Assembly: GCF_019320115.1 (NCBI RefSeq)
Contig: NC_089593.1
Location: 12,557,873-12,621,872, forward strand
Reading direction: 5' to 3'
Length of the DNA stretch: 64,000 nucleotides
DNA from: Miscanthus floridulus
Taxonomy: Eukaryota > Streptophyta > Magnoliopsida > Poales > Poaceae
Shown here: positions 23,101-33,834 of the stretch, piece by piece
How positions within the stretch are numbered: position 1 is the stretch's first letter
How the letters are laid out: each line of letters starts with the position of its first letter
Made by a program: the position numbers and the translations under genes
Notes under the pieces: model-generated
Told to the model about the DNA's origin: nothing
Seen by the model: the letters and a program-made list of their open reading frames with translations, nothing else
Databases searched by the model: none

Positions 23101-24375
23101 ATCAACCAGTATCTTACACTTGCCATCACCAAAATGGCAATCAATTCCATCATCATCAAGTTTCGAAACGCTTATCAAATTTCTACGCAAAGAGGGAACA
23201 TAAAGTACTTCTTTAAGTCTAAGTACTAAACCATTATTCAATTCTAAAGAAAAAACTCCAATGGCTTCAACATTGGCTTGCACTCCATTTGCAACTTTAA
23301 TCGTTCTTTCTCCTCTTTGCAAGGTTCTCGTCCCACTTAACCCCTGTAAGGAATTTGCAACATGAGTAGTTGCACCTGAATCAACCCACCAAATGGATGT
23401 ATCATAACATAAATACAGGGATTCATCTACAAATGTAATAAATTCATCACCTTTCTTTAGCAGAGATTTCAGGAAGTCTGGACAATCCCTCTTGTAGTGT
23501 CCCTTCTTGAAGCAGTGCTTGCACTGATCTTTTTCAGCTCCACCATACTGCTGATTCTCGGAATCCTGGGGTTTCTTTCCCTGTGAATTGGAGGAAGAGG
23601 TCTTATCCCACTTAGGTTTCCCTTGTGGTTTAGAATTCTTGCCATTAAAGTTCTTTCTTTTGTTATCCTTCACAAAATGAGCGGATTCACCCTGTGAGGA
23701 CTTTATCCTCTCCTCTTCTTGAGCACACATTGAGATGAGTCTTTCTATGCCCCATCTTTCAGGCTGCATATTGTAATTCACAATGAAGGTGTCATATTCT
23801 TTTGGCAAAGAAGCAAAAATCAAATAAATCAGGAAATCCTCCTCCTTCAAATTCATTTCCTTTAGCTTAGATGCCGTAGTGTTCATCTTCAAAATGTGCT
23901 CTCTTATGCTACCACCAGTGAATTTCTCATTCACAAGCTTCTTAATCAGTGAACTTGCTGTGGCCTTGGTAGACCCAGTAAACCGACTCTTGATTTTCTC
24001 AAGATATTCTTTGGCAGTAGCACATTCAGGGATTGAGCCCCTTATCTGTTCTTCTATGGTGGCCTTGGCCACCAACAAGCACTTACGGTTGGAGAGAGTC
24101 CATTGCCTATGTTCAAGGTCACATTTCATTCTTATTTCAGCATGATCACGCTTTCGAGCAGCGAAATCAGCGTCAGATTCATTTTCACCTCTCACTGGGT
24201 CCTCTGGCTCGGTAGGACATGGTGAGGTGATGGCAAAATCGACCTCTCCCAACGCAAGTTCCAATTCATACTTCTCCCGCCACACACGGTGATTGGTCCC
24301 ATTGAGTGTCGGGATGTTGGCAATGTTCACAATGCATTTGCCTCCTGAAATCACACCAGAGTAAGTAAGAAACAT
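20134..24375 (-). pseudogene. Copia gag-pol polyprotein with one in-frame stop
   Basis: One frame of 1,413 codons is interrupted only by a TGA near 22039. Domains from the N-terminus: UBN2-type gag; CCHC knuckle [14 protein letters not shown] (near residue 285); protease [10 protein letters not shown] (near 328); pre-integrase [13 protein letters not shown]; integrase core with [18 protein letters not shown] and [12 protein letters not shown]; reverse transcriptase with MDVKTAFLNGDLEE and YVDDILL (near 1088); RNase H with SSTMYAEF (near 1298). The products would be particle protein, protease, integrase and RT/RNase H acting in the cytoplasm and nucleus. The stop falls between integrase and RT, so this copy could make at most gag, protease and integrase unless the stop is read through. 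The assembled start is uncertain (see the leader entry). Confidence 0.9.
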
Positions 24376-25657
24376 TTATACATAAAATTTCATGCTTTAA
24401 CTCAACGTTGGTCAAATTAAAACTTATAATTCATCCATGCAAACATTTTACATCGCCGTTGGGCAGAAGTAAAATTAATGCATAATTTCTCATGGATCAA
24501 AATTATAATATTGTTATTAACAACGTTGGTCAGAAAATAACAACATCATAATCTCATCAAAATTATCAGAAATTCATCACTTCTCTTAAAATTAAATTAT
24601 CCCGTTGGTTCAAATTTAATAAAAGAGAACAATAATTATCATGCACAGCGGAAACTTAATAATCTTTCATATTATTATTTTTCCAGAAGCACTAAAAAAT
24701 TCACTATTTTCTGAGCAAAATATCGTTGGATAAAATTTGCACAGAAAAATTATATCAAAATCATTCAAATTCATCAAAAAAATATGCATTAAAATTGCTC
24801 CTGAAAAATAATAACAAAATTTTTCTTTCATTTCAACCCAACGCGGCCCAGCTCGCCCACACGCGCGGCCCAGCCAGTAGCGCGCGCTGCAGCAGCCCAA
24901 CCGTCCGCGCCCGCACAGGCCGCACCCAGGCCGCAACCTGGGCCTGGGCCGGCAAAGTGCCGCGCGCGCTCGCACCCGCCTGGGCCGGCGACCGCCCGAG
25001 CATCCGTGGCCGTTGGATTCATCGGACGGCTGCGCGCCGTCTTCGGGCGAACAAAAACGGCCTCTGGCCGCGTCCTCCCGAACCCTAGAGCCATTCGCTC
25101 GCTGCTTCTCTCTCTCTTCTTCGCCGCGCTCTCTGTTCTCTCTTCAGCCGCAGCAGCGAGGCGAGCGCAACCGAAGGCAGAGGAGCGGGCGATCCATGGC
25201 GCCGTCGCCGGCCCCCTCGCCGGCGCGCGTGCTCCCCAACGGGTGAGCACGCCGCCGTCGAGCGGCCTGGCCACGGCGCCCCTTGGCCGAGCCCAACGAG
25301 CAGCGCCCCGAATCGGCTCTTCTTCTCCCGCGCCGGCGAAGGTGAGTCCGTCTTTTTTTTACCTTCTTCCCCGTCCTTTCTCTCTTCTGGGATTAACCCG
25401 TGGTGGGGATGGGGAAAAAATTAGGGTTAGGGTTCGATTTTGCCGATTCGGTTTTCTGTACTTTCGATTTCTTTTCTTTTTCGTTCATTCGAATGGGAAA
25501 CTAGGGTTAGGGTTAGGGTTCCGACCCTTCTTTTCTTTCTTCTTCCCCTTCTTCCCTCTTTCGGATTTGGGTCTAGGGTTTTCTCTTATCCGAAAGGATT
25601 TAGGTCTAGGGTTCTTCTTTCTATTTTCTTTTCCCGATCCGGTTTCTTCTCTAACCT
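24376..25657 (-). other. Long untranslated leader of the 6.76-kb Copia element
   Basis: 1.28 kb between primer site and gag. The gag-proximal half is AT-rich, with repeats of CGTTGG and AAAATTA. The LTR-proximal half is GC-rich, then contains TTAGGGTTAGGGTT-type runs (25422-25436, 25503-25519). On the element strand a good splice acceptor (GGTGTGATTTCAG) lies 30-40 bases inside the gag frame, so gag may be translated from a spliced RNA. On the opposite strand the GC-rich part looks like a host gene 5' end. Confidence 0.6.
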
Positions 25658-25669
25658 AGCTCTGATACC
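25658..25669 (-). other. Primer-binding site of the 6.76-kb Copia element
   Basis: The minus strand reads TGGTATCAGAGC just inside the 5' LTR. This is a perfect match to the 3' end of plant initiator tRNA-Met as used by Copia elements. Confidence 0.92.
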
Positions 25670-25671
25670 AT

Positions 25672-26173
25672 TGTTAGTTTTTTTAGGACTCAATCGAGTC
25701 AAGTTCACCAGATCGGGTATATAGAATAGGAATACATGTTCAAGCTTCACAGAGAGGCAGAGAGAAAAGGGGAGTGAGAGGTTGCAGACCATCGAAGGCC
25801 GTAGTAGTCGAAGCACCGGTCGGGATCTCGTTCGCGGACGCCATCTGCGCGTCGGCAGCGACGTTCGGTGGAGAGAGAGGAGTCGGTGCAGTGGTGTCCT
25901 TGGCGGTGTGTGCGTCGGGGTGGCGTTGCCGGCGTCGGTGGTGCTTCCCGTCGCTGGCAGCGCCCCTTCTCAAGATCGGGTTAGGGTTAGGATGTCGGTG
26001 GGGTGACTGGCGGCGCGGTGAACCTTGTACTGCGAGCCCCGGCCCCCACCTTTCCTTTATAGCGCTGTGCGACGGGGCCCCACCAACCATGTAGGGTTGG
26101 GCGCCCCCGATCAGGGCGCGAGAACAAGGCCCAAAGGCCGTTGGGCCTAATGGCGTGGGAGATCAATCCAACA
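25672..26173 (-). repeat. 5' LTR of the 6.76-kb Copia element
   Basis: 502 bp, followed outside by CAGCC (26174-26178). It carries the element promoter region; element transcription would run leftwards. Confidence 0.9.
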
Positions 26174-27159
26174 CAGCCCACAACAAACGCTTCAAGTCTG
26201 CCTCGAGCACTTGAAACTCGCTGCTACCTACTCTATGCTCCATCTCCACAGAAACTTCTTTTCCAGACATGTATACAGTATATCTTTTGGAGTTCATTTT
26301 TCTGCGTACCATCAGCAATGTCCCATGGGATTCAAGGAGGCAGAGCATAGACTTGGGATAGCTTTGGGGCGGCTGGGGTTCTCCCTCAATGATGCGATCA
26401 ATACGAGATACCCTTGGCCTATCATTGTCAAGCTCATCCACAATGTCAATGGAAAGAAGGTCCTCATTGGTGTCAATAGCATAGAGCTTCCCTTGGAAGA
26501 AGACCATATCTGAGAGCCACATGCACTGCTCATGTGCGCTCACCGAACATGCAGCAGCCCCTGGCCTGCATAGTGCAATTGTACCAAGGCCACTAATAGC
26601 AACTATCGCAGCAATGAGGTGTTTGGAGCACATAATCAGCGTGATTACAGATATCTCAGTTAGGTCCTTGATGTCCATCCATGTGACCGCCGTTTCATCA
26701 TCAGGGACATTGACAGTTTCTACATGCTCACCATAGCTGCACAGTGGCATTGGTGAAGGGGTTCAACATGAAGTAGCTGTCGTCATCCCGGGATAAGAGA
26801 AGCCACTCTCCATAAGAGTTGTGGAAATGAGTAGCATCGGGAAAGTGGAAGGTTTGATCATGAGAAAATCTAACAATGTTGCCTCCTGGAAGCACGGACC
26901 AAGGCATTTGGTGACATGGGTGGTAGGTGGCACTGCCTCATGGAAGAGCGCCATTGGCAGCAGACAGCAGAGAAGTGCGCGTGTAGGGAGGCGGAGGAAC
27001 ACAAGCCCAAGGAGCTCTGGCAAGAGGTCAGACCATGGCGCTGTTGGTGAGCTTGAGGGTTGCTCCATCTGCATTTAGGATTAGGACAGTCAGAGAACAA
27101 ATAAAACAAAGGAAGGAGGCATGTAAGAATAGAAACAAACCCTGATGGGCCTGCAATTT

Positions 27160-27514
27160 TCCTTTTTTTTCTCTCTTGTTTTTTTTGAAACCGAACCGGC
27201 AGGAGTTCTGCTGTTCAATTGATTAAAAACAAAGGGGGAGTAGAGTAGACGAAAGAAACAAAAGGCCGAGGAAAAACAAGAGCTCAAAAGAGAAAAAGCT
27301 CCATCCAGCTAGGACTACATGAAGCACACTACTCTTGTGGTTAAGTTCTCTCATGCTATTTGCACCATCCAGACACCATGCCCTTGCCTCATCCTTTATC
27401 TTCGCCAATAGCATCATGAAAGGGAACTTGATCTTTCTAAAGATTCTTGCATTGCGCCTTTTCCATTGTTCTCAGGTCGGAAGAATGATTAATGAACGAA
27501 TTGCTTTCCTTGGA
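27160..27514 (-). mobile_element. Possible LINE 3'-end fragment
   Basis: Minus-strand codons near 27420-27360 read LLAKIKDEARAWCLDGAN, which resembles the extreme C-terminus of plant L1-type ORF2 proteins. An untranslated part follows, ending in a run of eight A on the minus strand near 27180. No reverse transcriptase core is present. The Reina-like element inserted at its right edge. The similarity is short, so this is tentative. Confidence 0.35.
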
Positions 27515-27890
27515 TGTCAAGGGCCTCAAACCCTCGGATAGCTGGCCCTCGGCTACGCAACTCGTAGCCTCGGTCCGTCGTCTTCTCTGGCGAGGTTCCC
27601 CCCCCCCTGCCGCAGGCTTAGTTGAGAGGTGGAGATAGGAGATTAGATGGTAATATCTTTTTTATTCCTTTAATTGTCTCCAGTACAAATCTATATAGCC
27701 TGAGGCCGAACTGACTAGAGCCAATTGGCTCCTAGAATTAAGGACTAAGAATAGCAACTAATCTTATCTTTCCTCCTAACCACCGGTGGCTGGCTCGACC
27801 TGGCCCAACCTCGCGCGATCAACGCGCACGGCAGCACGCCGCACGTCCCTAGTGCACCGTCGCCTGCTGTACGTCTGGCCCCACATGACA
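27515..27890 (-). repeat. 3' LTR of the Reina-like element (minus copy)
   Basis: TGTCAAGGGC at the left edge and CACATGACA at the right (TG...CA). The polyprotein frame runs into this LTR, encoding VMWGQTYSRRRCTRDVRRA. Confidence 0.85.
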
Positions 27891-30800
27891 TCTCTCCCCC
27901 CCTCGAGGTCCAGCTCGTCCTTGAGCTGAAAATCTGGGTACTTGTCGCGGAACTCATCGAGGTCTTCCCATGTAGCAGAGGTCGCCGGCTCGCCACGCCA
28001 ATGCACAAGGACCTGGCGAACACCTATCGCCAAGCGAGCTTGCTCCACCCGAGCAGGCTCTGGCACTATGGCGCCATGGTAGATGTCTGGCAGGGGAGGC
28101 GGGGCTGATGGAGGTGTCCCGATGAACTTCTTGAGAGTGCCCACATGGAACACGTCATGAATGCGAGCCTGCGGGGGCAGTTCCAGGCGCACGGCGGCGT
28201 CGTTGATGAGCTCGACGACGCGGTATGGCCCGAGGAAGCGAGCCTTCAGCTTGCCCGTTGTAGACTGGGGAAGCGACGATGGGGCACGATGGCGGAGATG
28301 AAGAAGTGCCTAGTCGCCCACCTCATAGGAAACCGGGCGGTGTTGCTTATCGTAGTGGCGTTTCTGAACAGCCTGCGCCTGCTCCAGACGATAGCGCACG
28401 TCGGTGAGGAAAGCCTCGCGCTCCTCCATGTCGCGCACGACCGCAGCGACCCGTGTCTCACCAGGCTCATACGAGCGGATGGTTGGTGGGTCACGGCCGT
28501 ACACCACGCGGAATGGTGTCGCCCGGAGCGAAAACTGGTAGGCCGTGTTGTACAAGTACTCGGCCCACGGCAGCCAACACAGCCACTGTCGAGGACGGTC
28601 GCCGGTGAAGCAGCGCAGGTACATGACGATGACGCGATTGGCCGCCTCCGTCTGGCCGTCCGACTGGGGGTGGAAGGCCGATGACATGTGCAGTTTGGTG
28701 CACATGAGTCGCATAAGCTCGCGCCAGAACGTCGAGGTAAACACCGATTCGCGGTCGGACACCATGGACTGCGGCACGCCATGGAGGCGCACAATGTCGG
28801 CGAAGAAGGCCTGCGCCACTGACTCGGCGGTGTACGGGTGGGCCAAGGCGATGAAGTGGCAGTACTTGCTAAAGCGGTCGACGATGGAGAGGTTCACCGA
28901 CTTCCCGTTGACACGGGGCAGGGCTTCCACGAAGTCGAGGCCGATGTCCACCCAGACGACGGTGGGGATCGGCCGTGGCATGAGGTCGGCCGGGTGGAGG
29001 TGCTCGGACTTGTATCACTGACAAGTGGCACATGCCCTCACAAATTCCTGCACAAGACGCCGCAAATTGGGGAAGTGGAAGTCGCGGCGGAGTCGGTGCA
29101 GGGTGCGCTAGACGCCCTCGTGTCCATCATCGTGGACAGCCGCCACGATCTCCTGCAAGAGTGGCGAGGTCGGCGGTATGTACAGGCGCCCGTCGTAGAG
29201 GACCATGTCATCAGCCACCATCCATGGTGCAGCGCGCGTGCCGGCGCGGACATCGTCGTGGATGGCGACCAGGGCGGGGTCGGTGGCCTGAGCGTGGCGC
29301 AGCCGGCCGATGAAGTCGAAGCGGGGGGCCGAGATCGCCCGGAGGCCGCCCGTGCTGTTCTCGTCGGTGTCGCGGCGCGAGAGGGCGTCGGCCACCGTGT
29401 TCATCGTACCCGACTTGTATTCGATGGATAAGTCGAAGCCGAGTAGCTTCCCCACCCAGTGGTGCTGAGGGATGGTGGCGAGGCGCTGGTCGAGGAGGTA
29501 CTTGAGGCTGTAGTGGTCCGTCTTGACGATGAAACGGCACCCCCACAGGTACGGCCTCCAGTGCCGCACAGCGAGGACAAGCCCTATGAGCTCCCGCTCA
29601 TAAGCGGCGAGGGAGCGATGGCGGGGCGCCACCGGCCTGCTGAAGAAGGCGATCGGGTGAGCCTCCTGGATGAGCACGGCCCCGAAGCCATAGGTGGACG
29701 CGTCGCACTCCACGACGAAGGGCTTGGTGAAGTCCGGCAAGGTCAGCACCGGGGCCGATGTGACTGCACCTTTGAGGGCGCTGAAGGCCGCTGCCGCCTC
29801 GGTCGTCCATGCGAACCCCTCCTTCTTCAGGAGAGCCGTGAGGGGTGCGGCAATGGTGCCGTAATTGTGGACGAACTTGCGGTAGTAGCTCGCCAAGCCG
29901 AGGAAGCCGCGCACGGCCCGTGCAGATCGGGGTTGGGGCCAGTCGTGGATGGCTTGGACCTTGGCGGGGTCCATGGCGACGCCAGCCACGAAAATGATGT
30001 GGCCAAGGTAGGCGATGGAGTCGACGCCGAACGAGCACTTGGACCACTTCACAAAGAGGCGGTGCTGGCGCAGGACGGTGAAGACGACGCGGAGGTGTCG
30101 CAGGTGGTCCGCCCAAGTAGTGCTGTAGATCAGAATGTCATCAAAGAAGACAAGCACAAACCGGCGTAGGTAGGCGCGCAACACGTCGTTCATCAAGGCC
30201 TGGAATGTCGCTGGGGCGTTGCACAGCCCGAACGGCATCACTAGAAACTCGTAGAGGCCGTCATGGGTGCGGAACGCCGTCTTGTGGATGTCCTCTGGCC
30301 GCATCCACACCTGATGGTACCCCGACCTCAGGTCCAGCTTGGTGAAGAAGCGCGCGCCATGAAGCTCGTCGAGGAGCTCGTCGACTACGGGGATGGGAAA
30401 TGTGTCCTTGACGGTTAGGGCGTTGAGGGCGCGGTAGTCGACGCAGAAGCGCCACGAGCCATCGGCCTTCTTAACGAGGAGGACCCGCGAGGAGAACGCC
30501 GAGTCGCTGCGGCGGACGATGCCCTGCTCGATCACGGTGGAGCATTGCCGCTCCAGTTCGTCCTTGTGGGCCGCCGGGTACCGGTACGGGCGGACAGCGA
30601 CGGGGGCCACGTCCGGCTTGAGGACGATGGCGTGGTCGCGGGCGCGCTGCGGGGGTAGCCCCCTGGGCTCGGCGAAGATGTCCCCAAAGGCGGCCAGGAG
30701 CTCGTCGAGTAGCGACTCACTGGCCGCTGTCGTGGCGCGGAGGCGCGGCGTGGTGGTCGACGGCACACCCGACTAGCAGAAGGCGCGCCCGTGGTACTGG

Positions 30801-31825
30801 AAGGCCATGGAGCGCGCCGCGAAGTCCCAAACGATCGGGCCCAGGGTCGCCATCCATTGGGTGCCCAGCACAATGTCGTACCCTGCAAGTGGCATGACAA
30901 AGAGATCGACGGTGAAGGGGCTGTTGTCGATGGAGACCGGGGCGTGCCGGATCACGCCAGGGCAGGCGACCTTCTCGCCGTTAGCCACAGTCGCCGTCAG
31001 GCGCGGACGGGGCTGGACAGGCAGCCCAGTGCGCCGTGCCGCCTCCTCGGCGATGAAGTTGTGGGTGGAGCCGCTGTCGAGGAGGGCGGTGAAGGTCGCA
31101 GTGCCCAATGACACCTGGACCTGCATCGTGTTGGAGACCGGAACGCCCGCGACGGCGTGGAGGGAGAAGACCGGGGACTCCATGTCCGGCGTGGCCTCGT
31201 CCGCGGCCGCGTTGTCGTCGTCGTCGTCCACAGCGCAGTCCAAGAGGAAGAGGCGTTTACACACCTTGTTGTGGCCGCGGCTATACCTCTCGTCACAGTT
31301 GAAGCACAGGCCGAGGCGGCGGCGCTCGTCCTGCTCTACCTGGTTGAGCCGCTTCACCGGCCGGCCCTTGACGGTGACGTTGGGCGTAGCCGGCTTGGAG
31401 CTCTGCGGGTAGGGCAGCGCGGGACGCGGCTGCGGCGCCGGTAGGAGGCCACGCGGTGCGGCCTTGGGCGGAGCCGCGACTGTCGCGGTGTACTGCTCCC
31501 GCAGTTCCATCTGGCGGGCCAGGCTCATGGCGGCCGCGAGGGACTGCGGGTTCTGGACCTGCACGTCGAGGCTGAGCGGAGGAAGAAGGCCGCCCGTGAA
31601 CAGCTGCACCCGCTGCGCCTCGTCGAGGGGGCCGGCGCGGGGAAGGAGCGCCTAGAAGCGGTCCTGGTACTCCGCGACGGTTGAGGTACGGCGGCAATCG
31701 GCGAGCTCGAAGAGGGGGGCGGCGCGCAGGGGCGGCCCGTACCGCAGATTGATCAACTCCTTGAAGCGGCGCCACGACGGGGTACCCTCGTCCGTCTGGA
31801 CTTGGATGTACCACAGGATCGCCGG
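27891..31825 (-). pseudogene. Reina-like gag-pol with chromodomain, broken
   Basis: Minus-strand frames in order: gag remnant (from about 31825), zinc knuckle CFNCDERYSRGHNKVC near 31290, protease LLDSGSTHNFI near 31080, RT with FCVDYRALN and FFDDILIYS near 30150, RNase H with VECDASTYGFGAVL, integrase HHCC and core (28981-28310: DIGLDFVEALP, SDGQTEAANRV), and a chromodomain (VRQVLVHWRG...TWEDLDEF, about 28030-27930). In-frame stops lie near 31650, 30776, 29110, 29018 and 28309. A deletion right after the primer site removes the gag start compared with the copy at 43401. Nothing functional is expected. Confidence 0.88.
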
Positions 31826-31841
31826 GACCGTGATACCAGGT

Positions 31842-32214
31842 TGTCAAGGGCCTCAAACCCTCGGATAGCTGGCCCTCGGCTACGCAACTCGTAGCCTCGG
31901 TCCGTCGTCTTCTCCGGCGAGGTTTCCCCCCTGCCTGAGGCTTAGTTGAGAGGTGGAGATAGGAGATTAGATGGTAATATCTTTCTTATTCCTTTAATTG
32001 TCTCCAGTACAAATCTATATAGCCTGAGGCCGAACTGACTAGAGCCAATTGGCTCCTAGAATTAAGGACTAAGAATAGCAACTAATCTTATCTTTTCTCC
32101 TAACCACCGGTGGCTGGCTCGACCTGGCCCAACCTCGCGCGATCAACGCGCACGGCAGCACGCCGCACGTCCCTAGTGCGCCGTCGCCTGCTGTACGTCT
32201 GGCCCCACATGACA
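31842..32214 (-). repeat. 5' LTR of the Reina-like element (minus copy)
   Basis: 373 bp, TG...CA, followed outside by TTGGA. Element transcription would start here and run leftwards. Confidence 0.85.
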
Positions 32215-32219
32215 TTGGA

Positions 32220-32990
32220 GCACCAATCAATTTGCTTGCGTCCTCCCAACATTGATGGGTGTTGCAATGAAAACTTTTTGATCCTTAGTTCTGCAAACAA
32301 GGATTTAACCACCCAAACCCGCAACAGCAGTTAGATAAACTACTTTCTCCTGCTGCTACTAAAAGTTATTGTCTGTGCATGGTAACCAACCACTAATTTC
32401 TGCTCCATTACAGTACAACAATCAGCTCAAAAATACCCTCGACTAATGATTCAGTAAATAAAATCTCACATCTGATGTTTCAGCAGATCAATTCCTCATC
32501 ATAGGGTTCAGTACTTCAGTCACTAATCCCCTATAAAACAATGTTCAATATCCACCGTTGTACCGACTAAAGCCAACACCATGGCCTCATAAAAAATAGT
32601 ATTTAGTAGGTAGCAGTTTAGAGTTGTACGCCTATATATGTTTAGTGATATATTATGAATTTTAATGTCTGAATTGAGCTATACTTACAGTTCTATACAC
32701 TATCCCCACTAACCATCTCAATGGAAATGTTGCAGACAGGAGCTATATAAGCAGGAGAAATAGTAAAAAAAATGTCACATTCTAGTGCCCGCTGAGTGAG
32801 TAATGACATCAAGTAAAGTATATATGGTACAAGAATCATAGCTACTACTTCTGAATCTCTAAACCTGCTAAAGAAGTACCATAACATAACACGATATCTC
32901 CAGAAACCACACCGATAGGAGAAGAACACATTAAGCAGATACAGATCCAAGCAAGGTCGTGCTGTTTCGAACCACAGAATTCCACCCCAT
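32220..32990. other. Non-coding stretch between Reina-like element and SAR1-like exon
   Basis: AT-rich with no recognised coding region and no missing SAR1 exon. It may be old intron or intergenic DNA upstream of the F-box pseudogene. Confidence 0.4.
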
Positions 32991-32999
32991 CTACTCGAA

Positions 33000-33182
33000 A
33001 CAAATAGAGGTCGGCATTAAGTCAGAATACCAAAAAGGGATCTTTTTCCAGACCTCGTCCTTGAGAATGTGGAGGAGCTTGGTCTTGTCGGCGTTATCGA
33101 GGCCGAGGAAGAAGATCTTGGCCACCTTCTGGCGCAGCCCCAGCGAGGCCAACACGCCGTAGAACCAGTCCAGCAGGAACAT
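33000..33182 (-). pseudogene. SAR1-like small GTPase, first-exon remnant
   Basis: The minus strand from ATG at 33182 reads [16 protein letters not shown], followed by [20 protein letters not shown]. This is the start of plant SAR1, the GTPase that assembles COPII coats on the ER. Similarity stops at KDE, where a GT (after 33060) matches the usual end of the first coding exon. The P-loop is damaged: family GLDNAGKT is GLDNADKT here, and the next Thr is Lys. I found none of the later exons (switch regions, NKID motif) before the Reina-like element. It is most likely a dead fragment; a spliced gene with distant exons cannot be fully excluded. Confidence 0.6.
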
Positions 33183-33339
33183 CTTGGCCCGAGCATGCGG
33201 CGGCCGGCTGCCGCCGGCGATCTTCCTCCCTCACTTTCTTGCCTGAGAAGAAGACGGCGACTAGGATCAGCTAAGGAGGGAAGGGAATCCCATCGGGAAC
33301 CCGGGGTTTTAACACGGGGACTATGGCAAAACTCAGATT

Positions 33340-33455
33340 ATTTACATATTTACCATCGTTACGATGTGAATGGTATAAAAAAATACCATGTCAATGACTT
33401 ATGTGTCAGTGACATAGTGTAAGATGTCATCCGTAATAATGATAAATATGTAAAT
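33340..33455. repeat. Small foldback repeat (MITE-like remnant)
   Basis: ATTTACATATTTACCATCG at the left is mirrored by an inverted copy ending GATAAATATGTAAAT at the right. The arms are about 27 bp with a few mismatches around a 60-bp centre. No target duplication is clear. Confidence 0.45.
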
Positions 33456-33834
33456 GCCCCGTAAAACTCCGGACAGGACCTAGACGGAGACAATGGGGTG
33501 GGTACAGGAGAGACGGCGCTCACGCGGAATGCTGAATCCGGTGACCTCGTGCCCGGGCGCGGACAGATCCAACGGCAATGGGATGGTGGAGCCGACGAAA
33601 AGGCTAGAGGGGAGTGAGCTGGTGCGGTGAGGTCGCGAGGACAGAGCAGAGGATCTGAGCTGCTAAGGGGGGTGGAATGGGAAATAAAAAAAATTGCCAC
33701 AGCAAAAACGATATTCTGTTCTTGCCATTTTCTTTGGTCTTTTCAATTTTATGCCACTCTCTCGTTGTTACGAGTTCAAATAGCACCTTCCTAAAATTTC
33801 TTCACATTTGCCATCGAAGTGAGAATATTTCTTA

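Larger units (their letters stand above)
19419..26173 (-). mobile_element. Complete Copia LTR retrotransposon (6.76 kb) in the F-box pseudogene
   Basis: Both LTRs are 502 bp and start TGTTAG on the plus strand. The primer-binding site, polypurine tract, gag-pol frame and a 5-bp duplication CAGCC are all present. By eye the LTRs differ at 11 sites, all transitions (about 2.2%), which points to a fairly recent insertion. The element is unrelated at LTR level to the Copia cluster at 1-13132. One in-frame stop is its only obvious coding defect. Confidence 0.92.
19085..27074 (-). pseudogene. F-box protein with DUF295 domain, split by a Copia insertion
   Basis: On the minus strand an ATG at about 27074 opens an F-box start (PWSDLLPELLGLVFLRLPTR). 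The frame then changes at least twice between 27000 and 26750; stretches such as NSYGEWLLLSRDDDSYFMLN remain readable. The DUF295 region runs 26750-26174 (SYGEHVETVNVPDDE to LKRLLWA) and resumes at 19413 with EVRSLGNEVALFIGRGCSLA, stopping at 19085. Removing the Copia element and one CAGCC copy joins the halves in phase. Intact relatives are SCF ubiquitin-ligase adaptors, often present in large lineage-specific arrays. TGCAG before the ATG suggests a 5' UTR intron. Frameshifts plus insertion make it non-functional. Confidence 0.8.
27515..32214 (-). mobile_element. Reina-like chromovirus (Gypsy), broken copy
   Basis: 4.70 kb with LTRs at 27515-27890 (376 bp) and 31842-32214 (373 bp), target duplication TTGGA (27510-27514 and 32215-32219), primer site TGGTATCACGG at about 31828-31838 and a polypurine tract at 27891-27905. 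Short LTRs, about 5 kb length and a chromodomain after integrase fit the Reina lineage. The LTRs differ by roughly half a dozen substitutions plus a C-run length change. Confidence 0.88.

Noticed and set aside
25422..25519. Interstitial telomere
   Set aside because: Only two or three TTAGGG units, not the plant TTTAGGG repeat, inside a retrotransposon leader.
25006..25724. 217- and 94-codon plus-strand frames in the Copia leader
   Set aside because: Low-complexity translation of GC-rich, T-rich and TTAGGG-rich DNA. Only possible host capture is kept as a finding.
26211..26736. Plus-strand frames across the F-box pseudogene
   Set aside because: They are the complement of the DUF295 coding strand and have no family match.
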